Notes: generated by a model from the letters alone, not told the origin. Positions 18,097 through 26,606 are shown, counted from the stretch's first letter. The stretch is 33,505 nucleotides of DNA from Chitinophagaceae bacterium (GCA_947454715.1 CANGMZ010000027.1:1-33505), one strand, 5' to 3'. Program-made: numbers and translations.

Positions 18097-18618
18097 TTAA
18101 AAATCGTCGTCGTCATCATCAAAACCACCGCTACCTTCACTAAAGAAGCCCAGATCCTTAAATTCATCATCGACATCAAAGTCATCATCTTTCGAAGATT
18201 TCTTCTTACCTGCACTTTTAGTTTTAGACTTTGGCAATTCGAATTCTTCGAAATCCTTATCTACATCGTAATCGTCTTCGTCATCTTTACCGAAGTCGTC
18301 ATCTTCTTCATCTAAATCGTCATCATCATCATCGTCGTCATCATCTTTAGACTTTTTTGATGCTGTTTTTTTAGCCGCAGTCTTTTTCTTTGGAGCATCG
18401 TCCTCATCATCGTCGTCGTCGTCATCAGCTTTACTCTTTTTAGAAGCTGTTGCCTTCTTCACTGATTTCTTCGGAGTTTCGTCTTCGTCCAGATCATCAT
18501 CTTCGTCTACAACTTTTTTAGACTTAGCTGCTGCCTTCTTAGTTGCAGGTTCCGCACTTTCGTCAACACTCTTTTTGCTTGCGGTTTTTTTGCCGGTATT
18601 TGATTTCATCGCGCTCAT
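18097..18618 (-). CDS. Low-complexity protein of alternating basic and acidic blocks
   Basis: 173 residues, no recognised domain. Lysine/alanine/serine blocks (KKTASKKS, ATKKAAAKSKK, KKSVKKATASKKSK, KKKTAAKKTASKKSK) alternate with acidic runs (DEDDDLDEDE, DDDDDDDEDD, DDDDDDDDDDLDEEDDD). The last third is strongly acidic with spaced aromatics (FEEFELP, FKDLGFFSEG, and a terminal F after six Asp). It should be disordered and cytoplasmic: no signal peptide or membrane segment. Start is at 18618 or 18609. The basic blocks resemble histone-H1-like tails of bacteria, the acidic ones nucleolin-like stretches; nucleic-acid or ribosome association is only a guess. It lies between purA (75 bp gap) and pabB (3 bp gap). 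Confidence 0.8.
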   Translation of the reverse strand: MSAMKSNTGKKTASKKSVDESAEPATKKAAAKSKKVVDEDDDLDEDETPKKSVKKATASKKSKADDDDDDDEDDAPKKKTAAKKTASKKSKDDDDDDDDDDLDEEDDDFGKDDEDDYDVDKDFEEFELPKSKTKSAGKKKSSKDDDFDVDDEFKDLGFFSEGSGGFDDDDDDF

Positions 18619-18693
18619 ACTTAGTGACGTAAAATTTTAATAGTTTGATGATATTGCCAAATTTTTTTGATAGAAAATCACATAATTTTTTTT

Positions 18694-19962
18694 CTAAGAA
18701 ATCACGATCAATTGATTACGACCGGTTCCGTTAGAAATGTATGCTATTTTAGTACCGAGATATTCCTCTACAAACGAGCAATAATCTTTGAATACCTGAG
18801 GTAACTGATCATAATCGCTGATACCCGCAATTGGTGTATCCCAACCCGGGAACGCCTTATAGACAGGGGTTAACGAAGCATCGTCAGTGACATCGTAAGG
18901 AAACTCTTCCGTTTCAATACCATCTGCAATATACGCAACAGCTGCTTTAATAGGCGTAAACTGATCTAAAACATCGGTCTTGGTAACAATTAATTTAGTT
19001 ACACCACTGAGCATCACAGCATAACGCAATGCAACAAGATCTATCCAACCACAGCGGCGTGGACGACCAGTAGTAGCACCAAATTCACTACCTGCTTTCC
19101 TCAATGCCTCACCGGTCTCATCGTGCAGCTCTGTAGGAAAAGGACCGCCACCCACACGAGTACAATATGCCTTTGTGATACCATATACCTCACCAATGCG
19201 AGATGGTGCTACACCTAAACCATTACAAACACCTGCAGCAATAGTATTAGAAGAAGTAACAAACGGATACGTACCGAAATCAACATCGAGCATACTACCC
19301 TGCGCTCCTTCTGCAAGTATTTTCTTACCCGCTTTCAAATGCATGTCTAACCAATATTCTCCATTCACTATCTGCAACTTGCGCAACTCTTCTATTGCTT
19401 CAAAAAACGGAGCCTCCCACTGTTTCCACTCTACGACATTATCGTATTGTTTCAGCATATCTATATGCTTCTGTGTAAGCTTATCGTATTTCTCTTTAAA
19501 ATTCTTAGAAAGGATATCACCTACCCTTAGCCCATTACGGCCGGTTTTATCCATATATGCAGGACCTATACCCTTTAAGGTAGACCCAATCTTATCTTTA
19601 CCCTTAGCTGCCTCAGAAGCCGCATCCAGTGCTCTGTGTGTAGGTAAGATCAGATGTGCCTTTTGCGATACATACAATCTGCTCAGCAGATCGGGACACA
19701 AAGGAACTATCTTTTTCATTTCCGCCTGCAAGGTAACAGGGTCTATCACAACACCATTACCAATAAGGTTGAGGCAGTGACTATGAAAAACACCTGAAGG
19801 GATCGTGTGTAATACCACTTTCTCTCCGTTTACATATAGCGTGTGGCCTGCATTTGGACCACCCTGGAAACGTGCAATGACATCGTACTTATCTGCAAGA
19901 TAATCTACGATTTTACCCTTTCCTTCATCGCCCCACTGTAAGCCAAGCAAAACATCAATCAT
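18694..19962 (-). CDS. purA: Adenylosuccinate synthetase
   Basis: 422 residues, the normal length. It converts IMP, aspartate and GTP to adenylosuccinate, the first committed step from IMP to AMP, in the cytoplasm. Clear motifs: the GTP-binding loop GLQWGDEGKGK at the N-terminus with the catalytic Asp, GGPNAGHT, the GSTLKGIGPAYMDK region, EGAQGSMLDVDFGTYPFVTSSN, the TTGRPRRCGW loop and the C-terminal ISNGTGRNQLI. A good promoter lies just upstream (19982-20014). The small spacer to the acid/basic gene downstream has no clear terminator, so readthrough to that gene and pabB is possible. Confidence 0.98.
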   Translation of the reverse strand: MIDVLLGLQWGDEGKGKIVDYLADKYDVIARFQGGPNAGHTLYVNGEKVVLHTIPSGVFHSHCLNLIGNGVVIDPVTLQAEMKKIVPLCPDLLSRLYVSQKAHLILPTHRALDAASEAAKGKDKIGSTLKGIGPAYMDKTGRNGLRVGDILSKNFKEKYDKLTQKHIDMLKQYDNVVEWKQWEAPFFEAIEELRKLQIVNGEYWLDMHLKAGKKILAEGAQGSMLDVDFGTYPFVTSSNTIAAGVCNGLGVAPSRIGEVYGITKAYCTRVGGGPFPTELHDETGEALRKAGSEFGATTGRPRRCGWIDLVALRYAVMLSGVTKLIVTKTDVLDQFTPIKAAVAYIADGIETEEFPYDVTDDASLTPVYKAFPGWDTPIAGISDYDQLPQVFKDYCSFVEEYLGTKIAYISNGTGRNQLIVIS

Positions 19963-19981
19963 GAAAAATATTTTAAACGAT

Positions 19982-20014
19982 CAAAATTATAATCCTGATG
20001 CGAAATTATACAAA
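19982..20014 (-). promoter_or_regulatory. Bacteroidota promoter of purA
   Basis: The minus strand has a -33 TTTG (20011-20014), a 21-bp spacer and a -7 TAATTTTG (19982-19989), fitting the TTTG/TAnnTTTG type. Transcription would begin near 19976, giving a very short leader before the ATG at 19962. Confidence 0.6.
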
Positions 20015-20136
20015 TGTGCAGACGCTTGCTACATTTAATTCGCTAACTAAAATTTTTTATTTCACTTTTCTTTTCTATAATAGGCCCAATCGCCAAAAGC
20101 AATGTAGAATAATTTCGATTTGCCACAAACGCAAAA

Positions 20137-20168
20137 TGCCTTTCCGTTGCATAAACAACGAAAAGGCA
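20137..20168 (-). terminator. Hairpin terminator after the Spy-like gene
   Basis: A 13-bp stem with a single G.U pair (TGCCTTTTCGTTG against CAACGGAAAGGCA) and a 6-nt loop is followed on the minus strand by ATTTTGCG. It lies 24 bp past the stop of the small secreted protein. The poly-A on the other side may let it work for plus-strand transcripts too. Confidence 0.65.
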
Positions 20169-20192
20169 CTTATACCTTCATCTAATTCAGCC

Positions 20193-20609
20193 TTATTTAG
20201 ACTTAGTCTGAGTAGGCAGTGGCTGCGGTGCAGATTTTGCCAATGTGCTCTCATAAGCTGCGTACTGTGCTGGTGTCATTACGGCTTTAAACTTTGCATT
20301 TTTCTCAGCAAGTATCGCATTTACGTCAGCAGTAGTGATTTGACGACCCAAATGACGGTTCTCTTCCATCTTTTTAGTAAAATCGTAACAAGCAGCATAT
20401 ACGCCCTTATATTGCTCAGGGGTCAATTTATATTGTTGTTCAAACGTTTTTGCCTGACGTGTAGCCACTGCATCTATACGCTTTGCATCAACACTAGCTT
20501 CATTAGCTGTTTGCTGTACCGATGGTGCACTTACTTTCTTTGCGGTCTGAGCAAATACCGGCATTGCAGCAAATGCGAAAAGTGTAGAAGTAATGATTAG
20601 CTTTTTCAT
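20193..20609 (-). CDS. Small secreted Spy/LTXXQ-like helical protein
   Basis: 138 residues with a clear signal peptide (MKKLIITSTLFAFAAMPVFAQ). The mature part is predicted helical and has two related motifs, LTPEQYKGVYAAC and MTPAQYAAYE, like the LTxxQ repeats of Spy/CpxP-type periplasmic proteins. A single cysteine (YAAC) is present. The tail is rich in Pro, Gln, Thr and Lys. The family's known members are envelope chaperones or stress sensors; here the role is only inferred from this likeness. It has its own terminator and a -7-like element (20683-20690), so it is probably monocistronic. Confidence 0.75.
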   Translation of the reverse strand: MKKLIITSTLFAFAAMPVFAQTAKKVSAPSVQQTANEASVDAKRIDAVATRQAKTFEQQYKLTPEQYKGVYAACYDFTKKMEENRHLGRQITTADVNAILAEKNAKFKAVMTPAQYAAYESTLAKSAPQPLPTQTKSK

Positions 20610-20682
20610 AACTGACTTATTATTTTATTAATAATTTTATACCAAATTAGAAAATTAGTTGCAATAAAACATAATAGTAATA

Positions 20683-20690
20683 CAAATTTA
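20683..20690 (-). promoter_or_regulatory. Possible -7 element of the Spy-like gene
   Basis: The minus strand reads TAAATTTG, a full TAnnTTTG match. The nearest TTTG upstream is 25 bp away, longer than the usual 19, so this is less certain than the other promoters. It would give a leader of about 65 nt. Confidence 0.35.
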
Positions 20691-20812
20691 TTTAAACCAA
20701 GAGGACAGATTCCGCCAAAAGGCTTTACTACATTGCATTTCAACTATCAACAACTAACAAGCTGCCTATATTTAGATATTAACCGAAAGTAAATAAATCC
20801 CTACAATTATTT

Positions 20813-22027
20813 CTATCTGAAGTCTTTATAAAGCAAGTATTTTTTACGTGTAGCTTTAAAAATTTTCAGATCTTTTTGCCAAGACTGTCTGATAGTACTT
20901 TCCTTTTCGCCTTTTTCGATCTGGCTTTTAAGCTGCTCAGTGCCTGCAAGCTTTGTAAAAAAATCTGTGAAAAACATATCTTTCTGAGGATATGCTTTGT
21001 ATGCATCAATTAACCATTTTAATTGCAATTTCCCATTTACTTCCTTCAATATTTGCGCCGGAGTTTCTCCAATCAACACACCAAAACACTCCTTTTTATC
21101 ATACATCGGATTCTTTGCTCCTGCGCCGCTATGCGGCGTAAAGCTATAGGTATATTTACCTGCCATATCAGGGCTGCCAAATTGCTGGAATGGAAACGCG
21201 GTACCACGCCCTACACTTATCTGAGTTCCTTCAAAAAAGCATAAAGACGGGTAGGCATAAACTGCGCCCATATTCCTCAGGTTGGGTGATGGGGCAACCG
21301 GTAATTCATACTTTTTATTATGATCATAATTAACACATTTCACTACCTGTAGGTCTAGCAATGCCGCGTCTGTAAACAACTGCTCCCCTATTAACATCCT
21401 GGCATATTCACCTGCAGTCATACCGTATATCACCGGTATCTGCTGCATACCCACAAACGACTTATTTGCTTTTTCTAAGACAGGGCCATCAATATAGAAC
21501 CCATTGGGGTTAGGCCTATCTAACACAATAAATTGTTTCTTCTGCTGTGCACACGCCTCCATACAATACTCCAATGTAGAAATATATGTATAAAACCTAA
21601 CACCCACATCCTGAAGGTCATAAACCATAACGTCAATGTCTTTCAGGTCTTCAGCTGCAGGCTTTTTATGATTACCATATAAAGACAAAACAGGCAATTT
21701 TGTAGCCTCATCGATCATATTATCTACATGCGCTCCTGCATCTGCCTTACCTCTGAAGCCATGCTCGGGAACAAAAATCTTAACTACTTTAATCCCTCTT
21801 ATCAATAACATATCCAGTAATAACGAGTCACCTACTGATGAAGTTTGGTTAATGATTAACCCTACCCTTTTACCTTTTAAAAGCGGACAATAACTGCCTG
21901 GACTTGCAGCAGCAGGCTTTACAGTCGTATCGAATAATGAACGACAAACACCTGACAATGAAGACATTAACATTAAAATAGAGAGTCCGGTAGATAATAA
22001 ATACCGCATAAATCTTATATTTTTCAT
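20813..22027 (-). CDS. namZ: NamZ-type exo-beta-N-acetylmuramidase (DUF1343 family)
   Basis: 404 residues with an N-terminal signal sequence (start at 22027 or 22009). The family (PF07075, GH171) releases N-acetylmuramic acid from the non-reducing ends of peptidoglycan fragments. Recognised landmarks: GKRVGLIINQTSSVGD, FVPEHGFRG with E88 at the place of the proposed catalytic Glu, VLSLYGNHKKP, VMVYDLQDVGVRFYTYISTL, VLDRPNPNGFYIDGPVL, the PVIYGMTAGEYARML region and FFEGTQISVGRGTAFPFQQFG. The enzyme acts outside the cytoplasmic membrane in cell-wall recycling or in using foreign peptidoglycan. It is divergent from the FKBP isomerase; no other recycling gene (murQ, nagZ, amgK) is nearby. Confidence 0.9.
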   Translation of the reverse strand: MKNIRFMRYLLSTGLSILMLMSSLSGVCRSLFDTTVKPAAASPGSYCPLLKGKRVGLIINQTSSVGDSLLLDMLLIRGIKVVKIFVPEHGFRGKADAGAHVDNMIDEATKLPVLSLYGNHKKPAAEDLKDIDVMVYDLQDVGVRFYTYISTLEYCMEACAQQKKQFIVLDRPNPNGFYIDGPVLEKANKSFVGMQQIPVIYGMTAGEYARMLIGEQLFTDAALLDLQVVKCVNYDHNKKYELPVAPSPNLRNMGAVYAYPSLCFFEGTQISVGRGTAFPFQQFGSPDMAGKYTYSFTPHSGAGAKNPMYDKKECFGVLIGETPAQILKEVNGKLQLKWLIDAYKAYPQKDMFFTDFFTKLAGTEQLKSQIEKGEKESTIRQSWQKDLKIFKATRKKYLLYKDFR

Positions 22028-22093
22028 AAAGATAACCTTGCTTTGGGCATATTGGTGTAAATTGTGCGCTTATTAATTACACAAACTGATTTT

Positions 22094-22522
22094 ATGCAAC
22101 AAGTAAAAAAGGGAGACGCGGTTAGCGTACATTATCACGGAAAGCTGACTGATGGCACTACATTCGACAGCTCCGAAGGCCGCGAACCTTTACAATTTAC
22201 CGCTGGTAGCGGACAGGTGATCAAAGGTTTCGACGATGCTTTGATGGACATGAAAGTAGGCGAAAAGAAAACTGTGAACATTCCTGTAGCTCACGCTTAC
22301 GGCGAACGTAACGAAGACATGATCATGGAATATCCTTCAAGCGATTTTCCTGCTGATATGAAACCGGAAGTAGGTATGGAATTGCAGATGGGCGATGATG
22401 CAGGAAACGTTTTCCCTGTAGTTATTGTTGAGGTAAAAGAAAGCACAGTTCTGCTTGATGCAAACCACCCTCTTGCAGGTCAGGATCTTATTTTCGATAT
22501 CGAATTGGTATCTATAGGATAA
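22094..22522 (+). CDS. SlyD-like FKBP-type peptidyl-prolyl isomerase
   Basis: 142 residues from the ATG at 22094; a GTG at 22064 would add ten residues that do not look like the family. It has the FKBP core (KKGDAVSVHYHGKLTDGTTF, GSGQVIKGFDDALMDM) interrupted by the chaperone-like insert-in-flap domain (about 70-125: GERNEDMIMEYP ... VGMELQMGD), then NHPLAGQDLIFDIEL. This order is that of SlyD, which catalyses proline isomerisation and assists folding in the cytoplasm. The histidine/cysteine-rich metal tail of enterobacterial SlyD is absent, so a nickel role is unlikely. It is divergent from namZ and convergent with the NHL gene across a shared terminator. Confidence 0.92.
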   Translation: MQQVKKGDAVSVHYHGKLTDGTTFDSSEGREPLQFTAGSGQVIKGFDDALMDMKVGEKKTVNIPVAHAYGERNEDMIMEYPSSDFPADMKPEVGMELQMGDDAGNVFPVVIVEVKESTVLLDANHPLAGQDLIFDIELVSIG

Positions 22523-22549
22523 TCTGTTACCGCTAAACCGGTACAAAAT

Positions 22550-22576
22550 AAAAATGGTCCCGATGGGACCATTTTT
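22550..22576. terminator. Bidirectional terminator between the FKBP and NHL genes
   Basis: A perfect 12-bp stem (AAAAATGGTCCC against GGGACCATTTTT) with a 3-nt loop has T-runs on both sides by symmetry. It sits between two convergent genes and can end both transcripts. Confidence 0.85.
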
Positions 22577-22605
22577 ATTTATAACTCGACCTGAAAGAGC
22601 AGGCA

Positions 22606-23949
22606 TTACTTAATCATCTTTACTGTATTTCTCTTGTTACCGGCTGCATCACAAATCTGCAACAAGTAGATGCCCTTAGCAATGTTGTTAACTGAGAATG
22701 TTTGCTGACCATCAGTTGCTATTGTCCATACCTCGCTTACCGGACGACCAACTAAGTCAAATAGACATACCTTGTCGTTTTTCTGCAAACCCGCTATAGT
22801 AATATTATCTGTAAATGGATTAGGGAATACATCCATTCCGTTTGCAGCAACAACATCATTAATACCAACAGTTGTAAAGTATACTTTACGAACTCTCTGG
22901 TTGTTAGCGTCAGCTATATAAATACTTCCAAAAGTATCTACAGCAACACCATAAGGGTGAAACAGATTAGCACCTAATGCACCACCTAAATCACCACCAA
23001 AGCCAGGCCAACTATTACCTACAATAGTATTAATAGTTCCTGTGTTATCTACTTCACGTATTACATTGTTGTATGAATCTGAGATATAGACATTACCAGC
23101 TGTATCAACAGCTACACCTGTAGGATACTTGAAAGTTGCATTAACAGCCAATCCTGCATCACCTGAATAAGCTACTGTACCTGTACCTGCAAAAGTATGT
23201 ATATCACCTGCTACATCTACATAACGAACCACATTATTATTATGATCAGCAATATACAATTCTCCTGTACGAGCAACAGCAACAGCATAAGGAGAGTCAA
23301 GCGTTGCAGTAAGTGCAGACAAACCATCTCCTGTATAACCCGGACTACCGGCACCTGCTACTGTAGTGATTTTACCAAAAGTGTCGATCATACGTACCAC
23401 ATGGTTACCTGCATCAGCAAAGTATAAATTACCTTTCTTATCGCAAGCCAAACCAAATGGCGCATTTAACTTAGCACTTGTTGCAGCAAAGCCGTCACCA
23501 GAATAACCTGCTGCACCTGTACCCGCATAAGTTGATATAATACCGATTGAGTTAACTCTACGGATTACATTGTGTACATTGTCTGAAATGAATATGTTAC
23601 CCCTGATATCAGCAGCAACACCCTGTGGGTTCATTTTTGCATTTGTAGCAGCAGTTCCGTCTCCATCATTTCCTGTAATACCACTACCTGCAAAAGTCAC
23701 GATTTGACCGCTGGTTTTGATTTTACGAACACGGAAATTGAAGTAATCAACGATATAAACGTTGCCCATCTTGTCAACAGCCACATTGTGAGGGCCGTTA
23801 AGCACACCTGCTGTAGCTATGAATCCATCACCACCGTAGCCACCTGTGCCACCGGTACCGGCAATAGTTATTATCTTCCTGTATTGCGCATCAGCATTAA
23901 AGGATAGAATAGAAAGGGTAAAGAAAAAAAGAGAAAAAATGCGTTTCAT
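22606..23949 (-). CDS. T9SS-sorted NHL-repeat beta-propeller protein
   Basis: 447 residues from the ATG at 23949 (a TTG at 23955 is less likely), with the signal peptide MKRIFSLFFFTLSILSFNADAQ. Six NHL-type repeats follow, each with (I/V)xTxAGxGxxGxxGDG then a ..GVAVDxxGNVYIxDxxNxxVR.. strand pair, so a six-bladed propeller is expected. The C-terminal Por sorting domain (MDVFPNPFTDNITI ... GIYLLQI ... VKMIK) directs export. NHL propellers bind proteins, sugars or nucleic acids; the ligand is not predictable here. A strong promoter lies immediately upstream and the gene ends at a shared bidirectional terminator, so it is monocistronic. Confidence 0.92.
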   Translation of the reverse strand: MKRIFSLFFFTLSILSFNADAQYRKIITIAGTGGTGGYGGDGFIATAGVLNGPHNVAVDKMGNVYIVDYFNFRVRKIKTSGQIVTFAGSGITGNDGDGTAATNAKMNPQGVAADIRGNIFISDNVHNVIRRVNSIGIISTYAGTGAAGYSGDGFAATSAKLNAPFGLACDKKGNLYFADAGNHVVRMIDTFGKITTVAGAGSPGYTGDGLSALTATLDSPYAVAVARTGELYIADHNNNVVRYVDVAGDIHTFAGTGTVAYSGDAGLAVNATFKYPTGVAVDTAGNVYISDSYNNVIREVDNTGTINTIVGNSWPGFGGDLGGALGANLFHPYGVAVDTFGSIYIADANNQRVRKVYFTTVGINDVVAANGMDVFPNPFTDNITIAGLQKNDKVCLFDLVGRPVSEVWTIATDGQQTFSVNNIAKGIYLLQICDAAGNKRNTVKMIK

Positions 23950-23963
23950 AAGCAATCTTTGCC

Positions 23964-23994
23964 CAAATGTAATGTAATAAGGGTATATTTCAAA
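23964..23994 (-). promoter_or_regulatory. Bacteroidota promoter of the NHL-repeat gene
   Basis: The minus strand shows TTTG (23991-23994), a 19-bp spacer and TACATTTG (23964-23971), a textbook match. Transcription should begin near 23958, leaving a leader of only about ten bases. Confidence 0.75.
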
Positions 23995-24034
23995 AGCCCA
24001 GACACAGGTTTATATACATTTACTGCAATATAGC

Positions 24035-24376
24035 CTATTGATTTACAAACGATGCCAGTAGCTTTTTAGGTAGCTTGGCGGCAATCAAATCATAAGATTG
24101 GTGAATATAATATTCCCACTCTTTCTGTTTCAACTTATTAAATGCCACAACAGACACCCATTTATTTCGTGCCATATATGCGGTTGGTGATATACCGTCC
24201 CGGGTAATCATTTCATCAAATTCGTTGGGAGTAACCTTAAAAGATGCTCCACCATGAGCACCTGTAACACAAAACATCTTCTCACCCACCATAAAGCAGA
24301 TGTGGTCTTCCCACTTAATACCTTCAGTTGCTCCGGGGAAAGTCAAACAAAATTCCCTCAATTCATCTAATGTCAT
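24035..24376 (-). CDS. MmcQ/YjbR family protein
   Basis: 113 residues, the usual length. Family features are LREFCLTFPGATEGIKWEDH, a CFMVGEKMFCVTG strand pair, ASFKVTPNEFDEMI, SPTAYMARNKWVSV and a YIHQSYDLIAAKLPKKL C-terminal helix. The fold is CyaY-like with a double-wing motif; DNA binding is proposed for the family, but function is unproven. Its start lies one base after the stop of the SGNH hydrolase gene, so the two are co-transcribed and probably translationally coupled. Confidence 0.9.
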   Translation of the reverse strand: MTLDELREFCLTFPGATEGIKWEDHICFMVGEKMFCVTGAHGGASFKVTPNEFDEMITRDGISPTAYMARNKWVSVVAFNKLKQKEWEYYIHQSYDLIAAKLPKKLLASFVNQ

Positions 24377-24377
24377 C

Positions 24378-25109
24378 TTACTTCTTCAATTCTTGCGCTA
24401 CTTCATCAGCCAATCGGGCAGCCCAAATTGCATATTCCTTAGCTGATGGGTGCAAAGAGTCTTCTGCCAGATATTCCGCAGATCGCCCATTTTGCCTAGT
24501 GCTTTCTGTTATCTCTGTATAGTGACAATTATGCGCCAAGGTTATTTCTTTCTTTGCAGCATTATAAGCATCAATCTCTACTGCAATTTTCTGACGATCC
24601 TTTCCTTCTGCAAATGGGGTTGCACCCCAATCGGGTATAGACAATACAAATACTCTGTCTGCATTACCATTAGCAAAACCAATAGCCTGCTCCAGCAAAG
24701 AAGTAAATTCCTCACGATAATTTTCTACACTCCTGCCCCTGTATTGATTATTAACCCCAATCAGCAAAGACACAAATGAAAAAGTATCTTTTATATTATG
24801 CTCTCTGATTGATGCGGCAAGCTCGTCGGTTGTCCAGCCGGTTGTGGCAATAATTACGGGGTCAGCGACTTCCACATGCTTCTTATGTAGCAAGTCAACA
24901 GTAAGGTGTGGAAAATTTCCTTTCATAGGCACTAATTCGCCTATTGTATATGAATCACCGAGCGCCAGATATGAGTACATAGTTTTTCCTTTTATTAATA
25001 TTATTTGCTGTCGATTACATTTCGAGAACGACGACAACAACATTGCAGCACAACAGACCGCCACAATACCCACCGAAAATAAGATTTTTATTGTGTTCAT
25101 GATAGTCAT
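24378..25109 (-). CDS. SGNH/GDSL-family hydrolase
   Basis: 243 residues. The four blocks of the family are present: GDSY with nucleophile S53, G91 in TTGWT, N120 in GVNNQ and the D217/H220 pair in DSLHPS. Enzymes of this fold are esterases, lipases or deacetylases; substrate unknown. Residues 8-28 are hydrophobic and may be a signal peptide or anchor, but no lipobox is seen. A start at M44 (24980), preceded by AAGGAAAAACT, would give a cytoplasmic enzyme beginning MYSYLALGDSY, so the location is uncertain. The first ATG lies only 3 bp after the terminator T-run of the preceding dehydrogenase gene. Confidence 0.88.
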   Translation of the reverse strand: MTIMNTIKILFSVGIVAVCCAAMLLSSFSKCNRQQIILIKGKTMYSYLALGDSYTIGELVPMKGNFPHLTVDLLHKKHVEVADPVIIATTGWTTDELAASIREHNIKDTFSFVSLLIGVNNQYRGRSVENYREEFTSLLEQAIGFANGNADRVFVLSIPDWGATPFAEGKDRQKIAVEIDAYNAAKKEITLAHNCHYTEITESTRQNGRSAEYLAEDSLHPSAKEYAIWAARLADEVAQELKK

Positions 25110-25112
25110 ATT

Positions 25113-25140
25113 TTAAAAAACCTGCGCAATGGCACAGGTT
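25113..25140 (-). terminator. Terminator after the aldehyde dehydrogenase gene
   Basis: On the minus strand a stem AACCTG.GC / GC.CAGGTT with a 4-nt loop is followed directly by a run of six T. It lies 30 bp past the dehydrogenase stop and abuts the next gene's annotated start. Confidence 0.8.
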
Positions 25141-25170
25141 CAGTTAATAATATCTATCAGAAATAAACGA

Positions 25171-26544
25171 CTATTTAATGTAAATGGTTTTTACATTCAC
25201 AAATTCGCGAATACCGTAAGTACCTATTTCTCTGCCATACCCACTATTTTTAATACCTCCGAATGGCAATCGCTGATCTGAGTGAACAAAGTCATTGATG
25301 TAGATATTTCCTGTTTCCATTTCTGTAACAGCAAGTTTTTCTGCCTTAGCTATATTTTTAGAAAGTATGGCACCTCCTAATCCATATTCACTGTCATTAG
25401 CAATTTGCATAGCATCTGCTTCGTTTTTTGCTTCAATGATTGCAGCAACCGGGCCAAAAAGCTCCTCGTCGTAAGCTGGCATACCTTTCTTCACATTTGT
25501 GAGAACAGTAGTTGGGTAATAAGCTCCTTTATCTTTAGGAATATACCCCCCACATAACAAAGTTGCCCCCAGCTCTATACTTTTCAATACCTGCTCGTGT
25601 AGTTGATCACGCAGGTCATGTCTCGCCATTGGACCAACTTTATTGGTCTCATCCATTGGGTCGCCCCACTTAACGGCTTCCATCTTTGCTGCCATTGCAG
25701 TCTCAAAAGCCTTTTTTACCTTCTTGGTTACAATAAAACGTTTTGCAGCAACACAACTCTGGCCACTATTTTTTAGTCTGCCATCTACACAAATCTGAGC
25801 AGCGACATCAATATCTGCATCATCCATTATTATATATGCATCACTACCGCCTAGTTCCAACACTTGCTTTTTCAAGTTCCTACCTGCCGCCTCTGCCACT
25901 TTTCTTCCTGCTTCAGTACTACCTGTAAGTGTTACTGCAGCTATAGCTTTGTGTTCTATTACCTTTTCTATTCTTGATGATGGCAGTAACAACGTCTGTA
26001 ATAAACCTGCCGGAGCACCCGCTTTCAAAATCAATTGCTCCATAGCTATGGCACAGGCACTAACATTTGAAGCATGCTTCAGTACCATAACATTACCTGC
26101 CATTACAGTTGGGGCAAATGCCCTAAACACCTGCCAGTAAGGGAAATTCCACGGCATTATAGCCAAAATAACACCAATCGGCTGAAAGGTCACATAACTC
26201 TTGCTGGCATCGGTGACAACAACTTCATCTTTAAGAAATGCCTCCCCATTATCAGCATAATACTCCAAGGTAACCGCACATTTCTCAACCTCTTCACGAC
26301 CTTGCTGAATAGGTTTACCCATCTCCTGTGTGGCAAGGTTTGCTAATACTTCTTTTTCTTTACGTAATTGCTTGGCTATATTCTTTAAAACTTTGGCACG
26401 TTTACTGTAAGGCTGTTTTCTCCATTCAGTAAAGCGCTGCTGCGCAATCGTTAGCGCTGCCTCAACTTGCTTTTCATTATGAATAGAGTACCCACCGATT
26501 TTTTTGCCTGTAGATGGATTGATGGATATAAGTTTATCAGCCAT
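25171..26544 (-). CDS. NAD(P)-dependent aldehyde dehydrogenase, succinate-semialdehyde type
   Basis: 457 residues. All catalytic features of the ALDH superfamily are present: MPWNFPYWQVFR, the cofactor-binding VTLTGSTEAGRKV, general base E230 in LELGGSD, nucleophile C264 in NSGQSCVAAKRF and ELFGPVAAI. The short length and the starting LISINPSTGKKIGGY pattern match the succinate-semialdehyde dehydrogenase group (Sad/GabD-like), which oxidises succinate semialdehyde to succinate. The exact substrate and cofactor are inferred from likeness only. No aminotransferase of the GABA pathway adjoins it. It is monocistronic, with a terminator immediately downstream. Confidence 0.88.
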   Translation of the reverse strand: MADKLISINPSTGKKIGGYSIHNEKQVEAALTIAQQRFTEWRKQPYSKRAKVLKNIAKQLRKEKEVLANLATQEMGKPIQQGREEVEKCAVTLEYYADNGEAFLKDEVVVTDASKSYVTFQPIGVILAIMPWNFPYWQVFRAFAPTVMAGNVMVLKHASNVSACAIAMEQLILKAGAPAGLLQTLLLPSSRIEKVIEHKAIAAVTLTGSTEAGRKVAEAAGRNLKKQVLELGGSDAYIIMDDADIDVAAQICVDGRLKNSGQSCVAAKRFIVTKKVKKAFETAMAAKMEAVKWGDPMDETNKVGPMARHDLRDQLHEQVLKSIELGATLLCGGYIPKDKGAYYPTTVLTNVKKGMPAYDEELFGPVAAIIEAKNEADAMQIANDSEYGLGGAILSKNIAKAEKLAVTEMETGNIYINDFVHSDQRLPFGGIKNSGYGREIGTYGIREFVNVKTIYIK

Positions 26545-26606
26545 GTTATTCGTATTTAATGGCGTAAAATTATCGTAAAAACAAAATAGGAAATGCTAAA
26601 AATGAA

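Noticed and set aside
22064-22093. GTG start for the FKBP isomerase
   Set aside because: The extra ten residues do not match family N-termini, whereas the ATG at 22094 begins directly before the conserved KKGDAVSVHYHG.
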